A DNA stretch of 64,000 bases from Acidobacteriota bacterium. Lineage in GTDB: Bacteria; Acidobacteriota; Terriglobia; Terriglobales; Acidobacteriaceae. Location: contig JAKAFB010000004.1 in the NCBI GenBank assembly GCA_021818105.1, positions 1 through 64,000 on the forward strand, in the 5' to 3' direction. Under the pieces are notes generated by a model. The model was not told where the DNA came from and ran no database searches. It worked only from the letters and a program-made list of their open reading frames with translations. Positions within the stretch are counted from its first letter, which is position 1. Every line of letters begins with the position of its first letter. A program made the translations under genes and the position numbers. Shown here in pieces: positions 46,899 to 56,010 of the stretch.

Positions 46899-48263
46899 CT
46901 ATGCACCAAGTTCCTGTCGGATTGTGTCGGCGATTGCATTGGCATGGCGATGCATGGCTTCTTCACTTTCGGCTTCAATCATCACGCGCGCCAGCGCTTC
47001 AGTCCCACTGTAGCGAATCACCACGCGCCCCGAGTCCTTCAGCTCATCCTCTGCTGCACGGATGGCCGCCGCCACTTGCGGGATTGACTCCAGAGGCTTT
47101 TTTTCGCGCACCTTCACATTCACAATCACCTGCGGGAACACCTTCAAGTCAGCCGTCAACTCGTCCACGCTCTTGCCCGTACGCGCCACCAGGTCCAGCA
47201 CAACAAGCGCAGTTAACAGACCATCTCCAGTTGTCGCCAGATGCGGAAACAGAATGTGGCCGGACTGTTCGCCTCCCAGTGCGGCATTGTGTTGTTGCAT
47301 CTGCTCCAGGACATAGCGGTCGCCAACCGGCGCGCGCAGCATGCGAATGTCTGAGCGTTTCAGCGCCGCTTCCAGTCCCATGTTGGACATCGTTGTCGCC
47401 ACAACAACATTCCCCGTCAACATGCCTCTTGCCTTCAAATCGCGTGCCGCCATCAGCAGGATCGCATCGCCATTGATCACGTTGCCGCGCGCGCCCGCCA
47501 GCATACACCGGTCGGCATCGCCATCAAAGGTCAGCCCCAGGCTGGCGCCGCGCTCCTTCACTTTAGCGGCTACATACTCCGGATGCAGCGCTCCGCAGCC
47601 GTCATTGATGTTCCGCCCATTTGGCTCGACGTTCAGCAGCGTCACATCACCGCCAAGCCTGCGAAAAATCTCTGGAGCTACCGCCGCCGCAGCGCCATGT
47701 GCGCAATCAGCCACAATGTGCTGCCCAGTCAGGTCAAGTCCGGGAACGCTGTCCAGCAGCATCTGTACGTAGTCGTGCTGCAGCGCCGCGTTGTCTTGCA
47801 TGGGTGGTAACGTTGCAGGATTAGGCGCGGACACTGACGAAGCATGCTGAAAAATTTCGTCTTCGATTGCTAGTTCCTCCGCATCAGGGAGCTTGAAACC
47901 ATCACCCCCAAAGAGCTTGATGCCGTTATCACGCCACGGATTATGGGAGGCGCTGATGACCACTCCTGCATGAAAACCATGCGAGCGCGCCAGATATGCA
48001 ACGGCAGGCGTCGGGACAATGCCCGCGCTTTCAACCGCCACTCCCGCCTCGCGCAGGCCGGCCATCACCATGGAAGCAATCCATACACTCGACTCGCGCG
48101 TATCACGGCCTAAAATCACCTTGGGATCAGTCGCGCTCCTGCGCAGCGAGTGTCCCAGCGCCAGCCCTGCTGCAAACACCGTCGTTGTATCCAGCGGCGG
48201 TTCACCTGCAATGCCGCGAATTCCATCCGTACCAAACAATGTGCGTGTCTTCACGCTACTCAT
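46899..48263 (-). CDS. glmM: Phosphoglucosamine mutase
   Basis: 454 residues. FGTDGIRG at the N-terminus, the phosphoserine loop ISASHNP (Ser104), the metal loop DGDADR (about 245-250), and the phosphate-binding RYSGTEALARV near the end identify GlmM. It converts glucosamine-6-phosphate to glucosamine-1-phosphate for UDP-GlcNAc, hence peptidoglycan and LPS. Start overlaps the xseA stop by four bases. It is the last gene of a minus-strand run. Confidence 0.96.
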   Translation of the reverse strand: MSSVKTRTLFGTDGIRGIAGEPPLDTTTVFAAGLALGHSLRRSATDPKVILGRDTRESSVWIASMVMAGLREAGVAVESAGIVPTPAVAYLARSHGFHAGVVISASHNPWRDNGIKLFGGDGFKLPDAEELAIEDEIFQHASSVSAPNPATLPPMQDNAALQHDYVQMLLDSVPGLDLTGQHIVADCAHGAAAAVAPEIFRRLGGDVTLLNVEPNGRNINDGCGALHPEYVAAKVKERGASLGLTFDGDADRCMLAGARGNVINGDAILLMAARDLKARGMLTGNVVVATTMSNMGLEAALKRSDIRMLRAPVGDRYVLEQMQQHNAALGGEQSGHILFPHLATTGDGLLTALVVLDLVARTGKSVDELTADLKVFPQVIVNVKVREKKPLESIPQVAAAIRAAEDELKDSGRVVIRYSGTEALARVMIEAESEEAMHRHANAIADTIRQELGA

Positions 48264-49678
48264 TCTCTCACTCTTTTCTTGCCCTGTGGTTTCTGCGCCT
48301 TCATCTCTTCCACCCGGCTGCTGAACACTCCATCGCTCACCCGTGTGGTCACCACGTCGTCCGGCGCCAGTTGACGAATCGAGCGCACCACCGTCCCGCG
48401 CGCATCCTGCACCAGTGCATATCCTCGCTCCAGCACAGCCAGTGGCGATAGTGAATGCAGGCGCGCATCCAGCGCACCCAGCCGCGCAGCAGCGCCTGCC
48501 ACCATGCGCTCCACTGCGTGGTCAAGCTGAGCGTTGCTCGCTCCAAGGCGCTCACGCACCATTCCAATCCGCTCTCTCGGATCGTGGCGCAGCACCTCCG
48601 TTGCCAGCGCATCCACGTCGCGCATCCAGTCAAGCAGTTGACCTCGCAACGCAGCCTCCATGCGGAAGCCCAGGTCATCCAGCCTCTGCCCCAGCCTTTG
48701 CAGCATCGTCGTCATGCGCCACTCAGTGCTCTCCACTGAGAGGCTTTCATACTCTTGCCGTGCCCGCAGAAGCAAATAGCGTACCGCGCGCTCCAGGCGA
48801 TTTGCCTGCTCCTCCACTCGCTCGGCAATGCGATGTTGCGCCTCGGTGATCAGCTCAGCTGCGGCTGACGGCGTAGGCGCGCGCAGGTCCGCAACAAAAT
48901 CTGCAATGGTGAAATCCGTCTCATGCCCAACAGCAGATACAACCGGCAACTCTGACGTAGCAATAGCCCGCGCCACACGCTCGCTGTTGAAGGCTGCCAG
49001 ATCCTCCAACGAACCGCCCCCGCGCGCAACCACAATCAAGTCCACCAGTCCCGATGCATTCAGATCCGCAAGCGCAGTCTCAATTTCTCCCGGAGCAGAC
49101 TCGCCCTGCACAGACACCGGATACAACAGCACATTCAGTCCCGAATGTCGCCTGCTCACAATATTCAAGAAGTCGCGAATCACCGCGCCTGTCGGTGATG
49201 TCACGATGCCCACCGTGCGCGGAAACGCCGGCAGTGGGCGCTTGCGGCTCGCATCAAATAGTCCCTCCGCGCGTAGCCGCTCCTTCAATTGTTCAAAGGC
49301 AATTTGCAGAGACCCCGCCCCCACCGGCTCCATCGTCTCTGCCACCAGTTGCAGTTGCCCGCGCTGCGCATACACGCTCACGCGCCCGCGCACCAGCACG
49401 TGAAGGCCGTCTTCCGGCCGGAAGCGAAGCAGCATCGCCTGGCGCCGAAACAGCACCACGGGCAATTGCGCCTCTGCATCCTTCAGGGTGAAGTACACGT
49501 GCCCCGAAGGCGCGGGCCGCAGGTTCGAAATCTCTCCTTCCACCCACACATCACCATAAGCGCGCTCCACCTGCTCGCGCACGTGTTCCACCAGCTCGCT
49601 CACGGGCCAAACGCGGCGCTGCGGCTGCTGCTCGTCGAATGTGAAGCCAAGCTGGCGCGCGGCTGTGTCCTGGCGCAT
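48260..49678 (-). CDS. xseA: Exodeoxyribonuclease VII large subunit
   Basis: 472 residues. An OB-fold region (VWVEGEISNLRPAPSGHVYFTLKD) precedes the catalytic core with GIVTSPTGAVIRDF, VARGGGSLEDLAAFN and SAVGHETDFTIADFVADLRAPTPSAAAEL, followed by a long helical part and a C-terminal cap. The enzyme degrades single-stranded DNA with XseB, whose gene is not in the window. ATG at 49678; a GTG one codon earlier is possible. Downstream of the HPt gene on the same strand. Confidence 0.96.
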   Translation of the reverse strand: MRQDTAARQLGFTFDEQQPQRRVWPVSELVEHVREQVERAYGDVWVEGEISNLRPAPSGHVYFTLKDAEAQLPVVLFRRQAMLLRFRPEDGLHVLVRGRVSVYAQRGQLQLVAETMEPVGAGSLQIAFEQLKERLRAEGLFDASRKRPLPAFPRTVGIVTSPTGAVIRDFLNIVSRRHSGLNVLLYPVSVQGESAPGEIETALADLNASGLVDLIVVARGGGSLEDLAAFNSERVARAIATSELPVVSAVGHETDFTIADFVADLRAPTPSAAAELITEAQHRIAERVEEQANRLERAVRYLLLRARQEYESLSVESTEWRMTTMLQRLGQRLDDLGFRMEAALRGQLLDWMRDVDALATEVLRHDPRERIGMVRERLGASNAQLDHAVERMVAGAAARLGALDARLHSLSPLAVLERGYALVQDARGTVVRSIRQLAPDDVVTTRVSDGVFSSRVEEMKAQKPQGKKRVRE

Positions 49679-49725
49679 CACCTAATCACCATGGATGAGT
49701 GTAATTGCTGGGAGCTTCCAGAAAT

Positions 49726-50055
49726 CTACTTGCGGCCCGCCAGCATGGCGCGCAGTTGCGAGGCAATCTCTGACATGCGCTTGGCTGCAACTGAGTCCGC
49801 CGCGCTGCCCGCGTAGGCAAGCTCAGCCTCGCGCGCAAGGCTGGTTCCCTCATGCAGACCAAAGCTGCCCAGCACGCCCGCAAGCTTATGAGCCTCCGCG
49901 CCCGCCTGTTCACGATGCGCCGGCACCAGCGTGCCCGCAGCCAGAGCCTCGGCAGCCGATTCCAGCGTGGCGATACGCGCCTCCAGTTGCGGTCGAAACC
50001 GTTCCCACATCTGGTCCATCGCCTGCGCTACCGCGTCTTTTGCAGCGGACTCCAT
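49726..50055 (-). CDS. HPt (histidine phosphotransfer) domain protein
   Basis: 109 residues, all-helical. EAHKLAGVLGSFGLHEGT around residues 54-71 contains the phospho-accepting His (His56) and the flanking Lys-Leu-Ala pattern of HPt domains. It would relay phosphate between receivers, most likely those of the receiver protein and hybrid kinase encoded just upstream. Nine bases separate it from the receiver gene, suggesting one transcript. Confidence 0.85.
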   Translation of the reverse strand: MESAAKDAVAQAMDQMWERFRPQLEARIATLESAAEALAAGTLVPAHREQAGAEAHKLAGVLGSFGLHEGTSLAREAELAYAGSAADSVAAKRMSEIASQLRAMLAGRK

Positions 50056-50064
50056 CTGCCCCCT

Positions 50065-50439
50065 TCAGTCCCAGCCCAGGGCTCCGGCAATCTGTGATGA
50101 GAGCGTCATTGGATCAAAGGGCTTCACCAGCACTGCATGCACGCCCAGGTCTGCAAACATTCTCCGGTCGGTCGCCTGCACCTTCGCCGTCAAAAACAGC
50201 ACCGGAATCTGGGAAGTCTCAGGATTCTTGCGCAATTCCCGAAACGTCGTCGGTCCGTCCATACCCGGCATCATCACGTCCAAAAGAATTGCCTCTGGTT
50301 TGTACGTGGCTGCGCGCGCCAGTCCCTGCGTTCCAGAGTTTGCCACCAGAACCTCCCAACCGGCAACGGTCTCAAGGCTCATCGCGGCTACTTCGCGTAT
50401 ATCGTCTTCATCATCGATGATCAGAATTCGGTGCGACAT
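50065..50439 (-). CDS. Single-domain response regulator
   Basis: 124 residues, a stand-alone receiver with all key residues: acidic DDED near residue 9, phospho-acceptor Asp in AILLDVMMPGMDG (about residue 54), Thr in FLTA and Lys in VLVKPFDP. No output domain. ATG at 50439, with GGAGAG upstream, is preferred over a TTG at 50454. It is probably phosphorylated by the hybrid kinase or through the HPt protein. Confidence 0.92.
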   Translation of the reverse strand: MSHRILIIDDEDDIREVAAMSLETVAGWEVLVANSGTQGLARAATYKPEAILLDVMMPGMDGPTTFRELRKNPETSQIPVLFLTAKVQATDRRMFADLGVHAVLVKPFDPMTLSSQIAGALGWD

Positions 50440-50569
50440 ACCCGGACTCTCCAAAGCCGCTCGTCATCGCGGTCAATCTTCCGGCTGGCCACCTGCATTG
50501 CCCGCCCGGCATGTTCCAACGCGTCTTCCGCGCGTTCTCCCATGCCGTTTTCTATTATCGGCCGACGGC

Positions 50570-53500
50570 TCAACCCCGCCGCGCGCCGGCCACCTCTACC
50601 ATCGCCGCATCCACCTGCCGCGGACTGCGTAGCATGGTCAACACCAGCGTTTCCAGTTGGTGCGGTTGCACGCGTGCCTTGGTCAGCAGGTTTGTCGGTT
50701 CTTTCATGAGTTGCTCCCGGGCCTCCGGCGTCAATTCTGCGCCGGAGTAAATTACCAGCGGTACCCGCGCCAAAATCTCCTGGTCACGGAGCCAGTCCAC
50801 CAGGTGAAATGCCTCTCCATCCGTCATTCGGATGTTCAACACCAGCAAGTGCGGCTGCAATGACAGGCATTCATCCATTGCCTCACGCCGTGACTTCGCC
50901 GCCTTCACAAGCACGCCGTCGCCCGCAAACACATTGGTCACCGCCCCAGCCAGCCGCGCATCGCTTTCCACAACCAGAATCCGCACCGACTCGTCGGAGC
51001 CGGCCAGCACGCGCGCCAGATCGCCCATCGCCATTGAATGTTTTGCCTGCGCCGGCTCGCCATCGCCATTTCGACCGTTAACTCCCTGCTGTGTGTCCAG
51101 GCTCAGCAGAACCACCGGAGTATAGGCCTCCGGCGTGCTCCTGCGCAGTTGCGGCAAAACCTCCCAGCCATTCAATCCGTTGACCGCGGTATCCAGCACG
51201 ATTGCTTCCACCCCGTCGTGCGCCGCCACCAGCGTCTGCTCCATCGTGTTCGTTTCAAGAATGCGATAGCCGTAGTCCGCCAGTTGCGCGCCAATCAGCG
51301 GGCGCGTTGCTCCATTCGAGCTTGCAAGCAGCACCACGCCTTGTCCCGCCATCTGAGGATGCGCCGGCTTGCGCTTTGCCGCCGCCGCCGGGTGATAAGG
51401 AAGGAACACGCGGAAGGTCGAGCCGCGCACCGGATTGCGTTCCGCCCAGATACGCCCATTGTGCTGCATGACAATTGCGCGGCAAATCGCCAGCCCCAGC
51501 CCACTTCCGCCCTTCTGCCGTGAGTCCGAGGCATCCACCTGCTGGAATCGCCCAAAAACTGCCTCCAGCTTGTCCGCAGGAATACCGCGCCCCTGGTCAA
51601 TCACTGAGAGCGTCACGCCGCTCGACCCCGGCCGCAGCATCACAGACACTGCCGAATTACGTGGCGAGAACTTCACCGCATTCGACAACAGGTTCGTCAG
51701 TACCTGCAGCAGCCTGTCAGCATCCGCCGTAATCTCCACCTGCGTCTTGTCGTGAATCAGCAGCACACCCGCCTGCTCGGCCACCAGTTGCATGCCGTCT
51801 ATCGCCTGCCGTACCAGGTCCGCCATCTGCACCGAGCGGAACACCAGCGGTTCGCGCCCGCTCTGCGCGCGCTCCAGGTCAAGAATGTCGTTGATCAGCC
51901 TCACCAGCCGGTCAGAGTTTGTCAGCGCAATGCGCAGCAGGTTTGTAGCCTTGTCGCTGATCGGCCCAAGAATACCCGACGTCAGCAACCCCAGCGCGCC
52001 ACGAATCGACGTGAGCGGCGTGCGCAGCTCGTGGCTCACCGTCGAAACAAACTCGTCCTTCATCTTGTCCAGCGCATACCGCTGGCTGATGTCGCGGAAG
52101 CTCAACACCGAGCCCGAGTAGCGCCCCTGGTCGATCATCGGATTCAAAAAGTACTCTGCAGGAAAGCCAGATGCGTTGGACCGATAGACGGTGTCCTCAC
52201 CCGTCGCCGGCACCCGCTGTGCTGTCGCGCGCCGCAGTGCACAGTCCGCGCCGCACTTCTTCCCTTCCGGCGCATTCCCATGCAGAATCTCATGCACCGT
52301 CTTCCCGATCAGGCTGGGGGAAGGCACCCCTAGCAGGCGCGTCGCTGCCGGATTTGCAAACCGCACCGTCCCGTTCCGGTCCACGCCGCAGATGCCATCC
52401 GCCACGGAGTGCAACAGAATCTTCTGTTGGCGGCTCAACTCATCCGCGCGTTCCCTCTCGCGCGCGCGGGCCAGCATCTGGCCCAGCGAAGCTGCCACCG
52501 TCTCCATCGCCGCCGTCATTTCGCGGTCTTCACGCAGCTTGTAGTGGCTATAAAACTCAAGAACGGCCAGAATCGAATCACCCACCTGCACCGGCGCGGC
52601 CCAGCCCGATACCATCTTGTGCCGCACTGCCGCTTTCGCTCGAGGATGCTCCTCCTCCGCCTCCAGGTCCGTCACCCACACCAGCCGGCCTTCCTTCAGA
52701 GCGCGCCCGGCCAGGCACTGCCCCGCCTCCAGCGTGATACCCATGCTCTCCTGGATGAACGTCTCAATCTCCGCTCCTGGCAGGCCCCACGCCGTGCTGA
52801 ACTCCAGGCGCTTTGTCTCCGGGTGTACATCCCACTTCACCGCCATGTCCCAGCCCTGCGAAATACACAATGCCTCCAGCACCCGCATCGCTGCCATTTC
52901 GGCTGAGACGTTTTCTCCCACAATCTGCGTCACCAGCAATTGCAATGACAGCCGGTGCTCGCGCTGCTTCTGCTGCGTCACATCGCGCACCAGGCATTGC
53001 ACAGCCATCGGCTTCCCTGCACGGCGCCGCTGGTGCATGCTCACTTCCAGTTCCTGCAGCTGCCCGTCCGCCGTCTCGTTGCGCAGCGCCGCGCGATCAA
53101 TCGTCTCCCCGTCCAGCACGCGATTCAGCAGCGCTGTGGCCTCTGCCCGCGCTGCGGCGCCGAAGGCCTCGTCAAAATATTCATGCTCCACCGGCACGCC
53201 GTGGTCGTTCTGGAAGCACTGCTTCCATGCCGGATTGACGTACATAAACTTGCCCGTCAAGTCCAGCGTCGCAATCATTTCCGTGGAGCTTTCAAACACG
53301 TCCCGCGCGCGGTCACGCGGCTCCTTGCGCAGCAGTTCATTGCGTTCCGCTGCGCTGTACTCCTGTGCCACCACCACCAGGCCAACAGGATCCCCCGTGC
53401 TGTTCCGCATCGAGGAGACATGCAGCCGCACAGGCACCATCTCGCCGTTCTTCCGCTGCAGGTTCGCTTCCAGCGGAGGAATCTGGCTGGGCGGCAATGC

Positions 53501-54010
53501 GCGCACAATCTGCTGGAAGGTTTCAAGCGTCCCGCTAGAATTCTCGTCCCCGACCGGCTGAATGCCGGAAATCTTCTGCAACTCCGCCGTCAGGCGGTCC
53601 AGCTCGCCAGGCGCCAGCAAGTCCCGCGCGCTTGACTCATTCACCAGTTCCGATGCGTAGTAACCCAGCAGCCGCTCCCCCGCAGGGTTTACAAATGCCA
53701 GCCGCCCTTCCATGTCCAGGGACACAATCACCGTGCCCGCGGAATCCAGCAGGTCGCGCAGCGGATCCCCCTGGTAGCGCGCTCTCGCCTGGTGCTCGGC
53801 ATCGCTGTCCGCCAGCAGGCGCATAGCCACTGCCGCCGTCAGCCCCATGGCCGTCATCAACAGCAGCCAGTCAAACCGCGGGCCCGCCTCCAGCCGCGCC
53901 GTAATCCCCCCCGCCGCCATCGCCAGCGCCAGCACAGCCAGCGCCGACCACGTCGAGGGAGATGTGTTGCGCGCCGTTTCCTTTATTTGTCGGGCTCCGC
54001 GCGACTCCAT
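50570..54010 (-). CDS. Hybrid histidine kinase: PAS-PAS-GAF-PAS-HisKA-HATPase-REC-REC
   Basis: 1146 residues. Two transmembrane segments (about 22-38 and 48-67), PAS at 84-215 and 235-345, GAF at 360-510, PAS at 525-640, HisKA at 650-715 with His660 in STVSHELRTPL, HATPase at 765-872 (N box NLLSNAVKF, GRGIPADKLEAVFGRF, GSGLGLAI). Two receiver domains follow: the first keeps Asp940 but lacks the acidic pair, the second has Asn1059 where the phospho-acceptor Asp should be (LLVLNIRM). Phosphate must therefore leave by other routes, probably the separate receiver and HPt proteins. A 130-base gap lies between its stop and the receiver gene. Confidence 0.92.
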   Translation of the reverse strand: MESRGARQIKETARNTSPSTWSALAVLALAMAAGGITARLEAGPRFDWLLLMTAMGLTAAVAMRLLADSDAEHQARARYQGDPLRDLLDSAGTVIVSLDMEGRLAFVNPAGERLLGYYASELVNESSARDLLAPGELDRLTAELQKISGIQPVGDENSSGTLETFQQIVRALPPSQIPPLEANLQRKNGEMVPVRLHVSSMRNSTGDPVGLVVVAQEYSAAERNELLRKEPRDRARDVFESSTEMIATLDLTGKFMYVNPAWKQCFQNDHGVPVEHEYFDEAFGAAARAEATALLNRVLDGETIDRAALRNETADGQLQELEVSMHQRRRAGKPMAVQCLVRDVTQQKQREHRLSLQLLVTQIVGENVSAEMAAMRVLEALCISQGWDMAVKWDVHPETKRLEFSTAWGLPGAEIETFIQESMGITLEAGQCLAGRALKEGRLVWVTDLEAEEEHPRAKAAVRHKMVSGWAAPVQVGDSILAVLEFYSHYKLREDREMTAAMETVAASLGQMLARARERERADELSRQQKILLHSVADGICGVDRNGTVRFANPAATRLLGVPSPSLIGKTVHEILHGNAPEGKKCGADCALRRATAQRVPATGEDTVYRSNASGFPAEYFLNPMIDQGRYSGSVLSFRDISQRYALDKMKDEFVSTVSHELRTPLTSIRGALGLLTSGILGPISDKATNLLRIALTNSDRLVRLINDILDLERAQSGREPLVFRSVQMADLVRQAIDGMQLVAEQAGVLLIHDKTQVEITADADRLLQVLTNLLSNAVKFSPRNSAVSVMLRPGSSGVTLSVIDQGRGIPADKLEAVFGRFQQVDASDSRQKGGSGLGLAICRAIVMQHNGRIWAERNPVRGSTFRVFLPYHPAAAAKRKPAHPQMAGQGVVLLASSNGATRPLIGAQLADYGYRILETNTMEQTLVAAHDGVEAIVLDTAVNGLNGWEVLPQLRRSTPEAYTPVVLLSLDTQQGVNGRNGDGEPAQAKHSMAMGDLARVLAGSDESVRILVVESDARLAGAVTNVFAGDGVLVKAAKSRREAMDECLSLQPHLLVLNIRMTDGEAFHLVDWLRDQEILARVPLVIYSGAELTPEAREQLMKEPTNLLTKARVQPHQLETLVLTMLRSPRQVDAAMVEVAGARRG

Positions 54011-54410
54011 GCGTCTGCCGTTCTCCTACACTCGCGTGTACGCCTTCGCCTCCCATTTCCACGGAAGGAGAGGCTGCTCCCTGGTCGCTCCAGATTCTGC
54101 GCGCTAACGGCTGGGGGAGGAGTGCGCACTGGAAAGTCGAGCAGCAAAAAACAATCCATCTGAATTGCCAGTTGTCCAACTTATGCCACCAACCGGCAAG
54201 GGCACAACGCCCCGGACACTTCTGGCCTCCCACGCATCTTTTGCAGGCGCGGGACCGCAGAGTATTTGCTCTGCCTTGCCTATCGTGCCATACGCGGAAG
54301 AATTTTTCGCCTCTAAACTTCTGAGGAAAAATGGGATTGAACCCGAAAAGGTAATTCAAATATTGCCCCCTCGTAATCTCCTCCCGTCACACCCGCCGTA
54401 TACTGGCCGC
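54011..54410. other. Divergent intergenic region before the nuclease gene
   Basis: About 400 bases between the hybrid kinase gene and the S1/P1 nuclease gene. The nuclease frame is open upstream to 54165, but this part has no signal peptide or family match, so it is read as leader. No structured RNA was recognised. Confidence 0.5.
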
Positions 54411-55334
54411 ATGTCTCACAATCTGCCGCCATTCCGCCTTCGCTGGCTGGCCACCTTCTCCCTCCTCTGCCTCGCCCTGCGGTCCCCGGCCGCCCTCGCC
54501 TGGGGAAACGAAGGCCATCGCATGATTAACCGCCTCGCCGTCAGTAATTTGCCCGCAGACGTCCCCGCCTTCCTGCGCTCCTCCGAGGCGCTCGATGAAG
54601 TCGAATATCTCGGCCCTGAGCCTGACCGCTGGCGCTCCCCTGCCGAGCCCGAGCTAGTCGCCGCCCAGGCCCCCGAGCATTTCATTGACCTCGAACTTGC
54701 CGACGCCCTCGGTCCGCTCCCCCATCGCCGCCTCGACTTTGAAGCCAGGGTCTTCGCCGCCAGCGAACGCCCTGAGAAAATAGGCCTCCAGCCTTGGCAG
54801 ACCACTGAAGTTTGGGAGCGTCTCAAGGCCGCCCTCCGCGAGTACCGCAACCTCTCCGACGCCCACCAGGACACCCGCCCCGTTGAGCAGGCCGTCATCT
54901 TCTACGCCGGCTGGCTCGGTCACTATGTCGGCGACGGTGCTCAGCCCCTCCACACCAGCATCCAGTACAACGGCTGGGTCGGCCCCAACCCCCACGGCTA
55001 CACCACGGCCCACACCATTCACTGGCAGTTTGAGGGGCCCTTCGTCGGCGCCAATATCCACATTCCTGAGATTCAGGCACTGATGTCGCCCCTCCAGCCC
55101 GTGCAGGGAGACGTCTTCGATGCCTACATGCTTTACCTGCGTCACTCCGCCACCTTCGTCGAAGAGGTCTACCAGCTTGAAAAAGCCGGTGGGTTCGTCG
55201 GCGCGGGAACGCCCCGGTCCCGTGACTTCGCCACATCCCGCCTTGCTGCCGGCGCCAGCATGCTCCGCGACATGATCTACACCGCATGGCTAGCCAGCGC
55301 CCAGCCCGTCCCAGACCCCTACGCCGGCAAATAG
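54411..55334 (+). CDS. Secreted S1/P1-type nuclease
   Basis: 307 residues. A signal peptide of about 30 residues ends in AALA, so the mature protein starts with Trp, whose N-terminal amino group is a zinc ligand in this family. WGNEGHRMI, EHFIDLEL and HYVGDGAQPLHTS provide the His and Asp ligands of the tri-zinc site. A late AHTIHW segment supplies another His. The enzyme cleaves single-stranded nucleic acids and 3' nucleotides in the periplasm or outside. The start at 54411 is chosen because it begins the signal peptide. Confidence 0.9.
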   Translation: MSHNLPPFRLRWLATFSLLCLALRSPAALAWGNEGHRMINRLAVSNLPADVPAFLRSSEALDEVEYLGPEPDRWRSPAEPELVAAQAPEHFIDLELADALGPLPHRRLDFEARVFAASERPEKIGLQPWQTTEVWERLKAALREYRNLSDAHQDTRPVEQAVIFYAGWLGHYVGDGAQPLHTSIQYNGWVGPNPHGYTTAHTIHWQFEGPFVGANIHIPEIQALMSPLQPVQGDVFDAYMLYLRHSATFVEEVYQLEKAGGFVGAGTPRSRDFATSRLAAGASMLRDMIYTAWLASAQPVPDPYAGK

Positions 55335-55421
55335 TTCCCCGCCCCGCTGGTGGCCAGCCCGGCTGGCTCAGGGTGCATGGCCTCCCCATCGCCCCGCGAA
55401 TGTTGTAGCTTCATAGTCAGC

Positions 55422-55805
55422 ATGATCCTCGGCAGCGGCATCGATCTCATTGAGATTCAGCGCATCCAGCAGTCCCTTGACCGCTACGGCCACCGCTTCC
55501 TCAACCGCGTCTACACCCCCGCCGAGCAGGACTTCTGCCTACGCAAGCGCAACTCCGCTGAAAGCCTCGCCGCCCGCTTCGCCGCTAAGGAGGCCGCCGC
55601 CAAGGCCCTCGGTACCGGCATCAGCCGCGGTGTCAGTTGGCTTGAGATTGAGGTCCTCCGCGAGCGTGGCTACCGGCCCACCCTCCGCTTCCACGGCCGC
55701 GCCCTTCAGATTGCCACCCACATGGGCGTAGTCCACACCGCGCTTTCCCTCACCCACTCCCTACAGATCGCCATGGCCAGCGTCACCCTCGAAGACGACC
55801 GATAA
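55422..55805 (+). CDS. acpS: Holo-[acyl-carrier-protein] synthase
   Basis: 127 residues, standard AcpS length. GSGIDLIEI gives Asp8, and ARFAAKEAAAKALG gives Glu57, the two magnesium-binding acids. It transfers phosphopantetheine from CoA to acyl carrier protein. The ATG at 55422 matches the family's usual start; an open extension to 55350 does not. A strong ribosome-binding site is not visible. Follows the nuclease gene by 87 bases. Confidence 0.95.
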   Translation: MILGSGIDLIEIQRIQQSLDRYGHRFLNRVYTPAEQDFCLRKRNSAESLAARFAAKEAAAKALGTGISRGVSWLEIEVLRERGYRPTLRFHGRALQIATHMGVVHTALSLTHSLQIAMASVTLEDDR

Positions 55806-56010
55806 CTCCATCCGAAACTCGTCTTCACCACACGCAAGCCCTTCATTCCGCTGCATAGTTCCGCATCCGCTCTGCGCCCCGGGAATCCAATCTATATTCA
55901 CTCACGCGCAATCAACGGCATCGGGTTGGAGGCCGATGGTCTTTGCGCTATCTGCTATCCTCAAGGCGACGAGGTAAAATCAGCCACTTCATCGCAGTAA
56001 GGGGAAGACC

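Noticed and set aside
50440..50560. 40-codon frame between the hybrid kinase and receiver genes (minus strand)
   Set aside because: No ribosome-binding site, no recognisable pattern; overlaps the receiver start.
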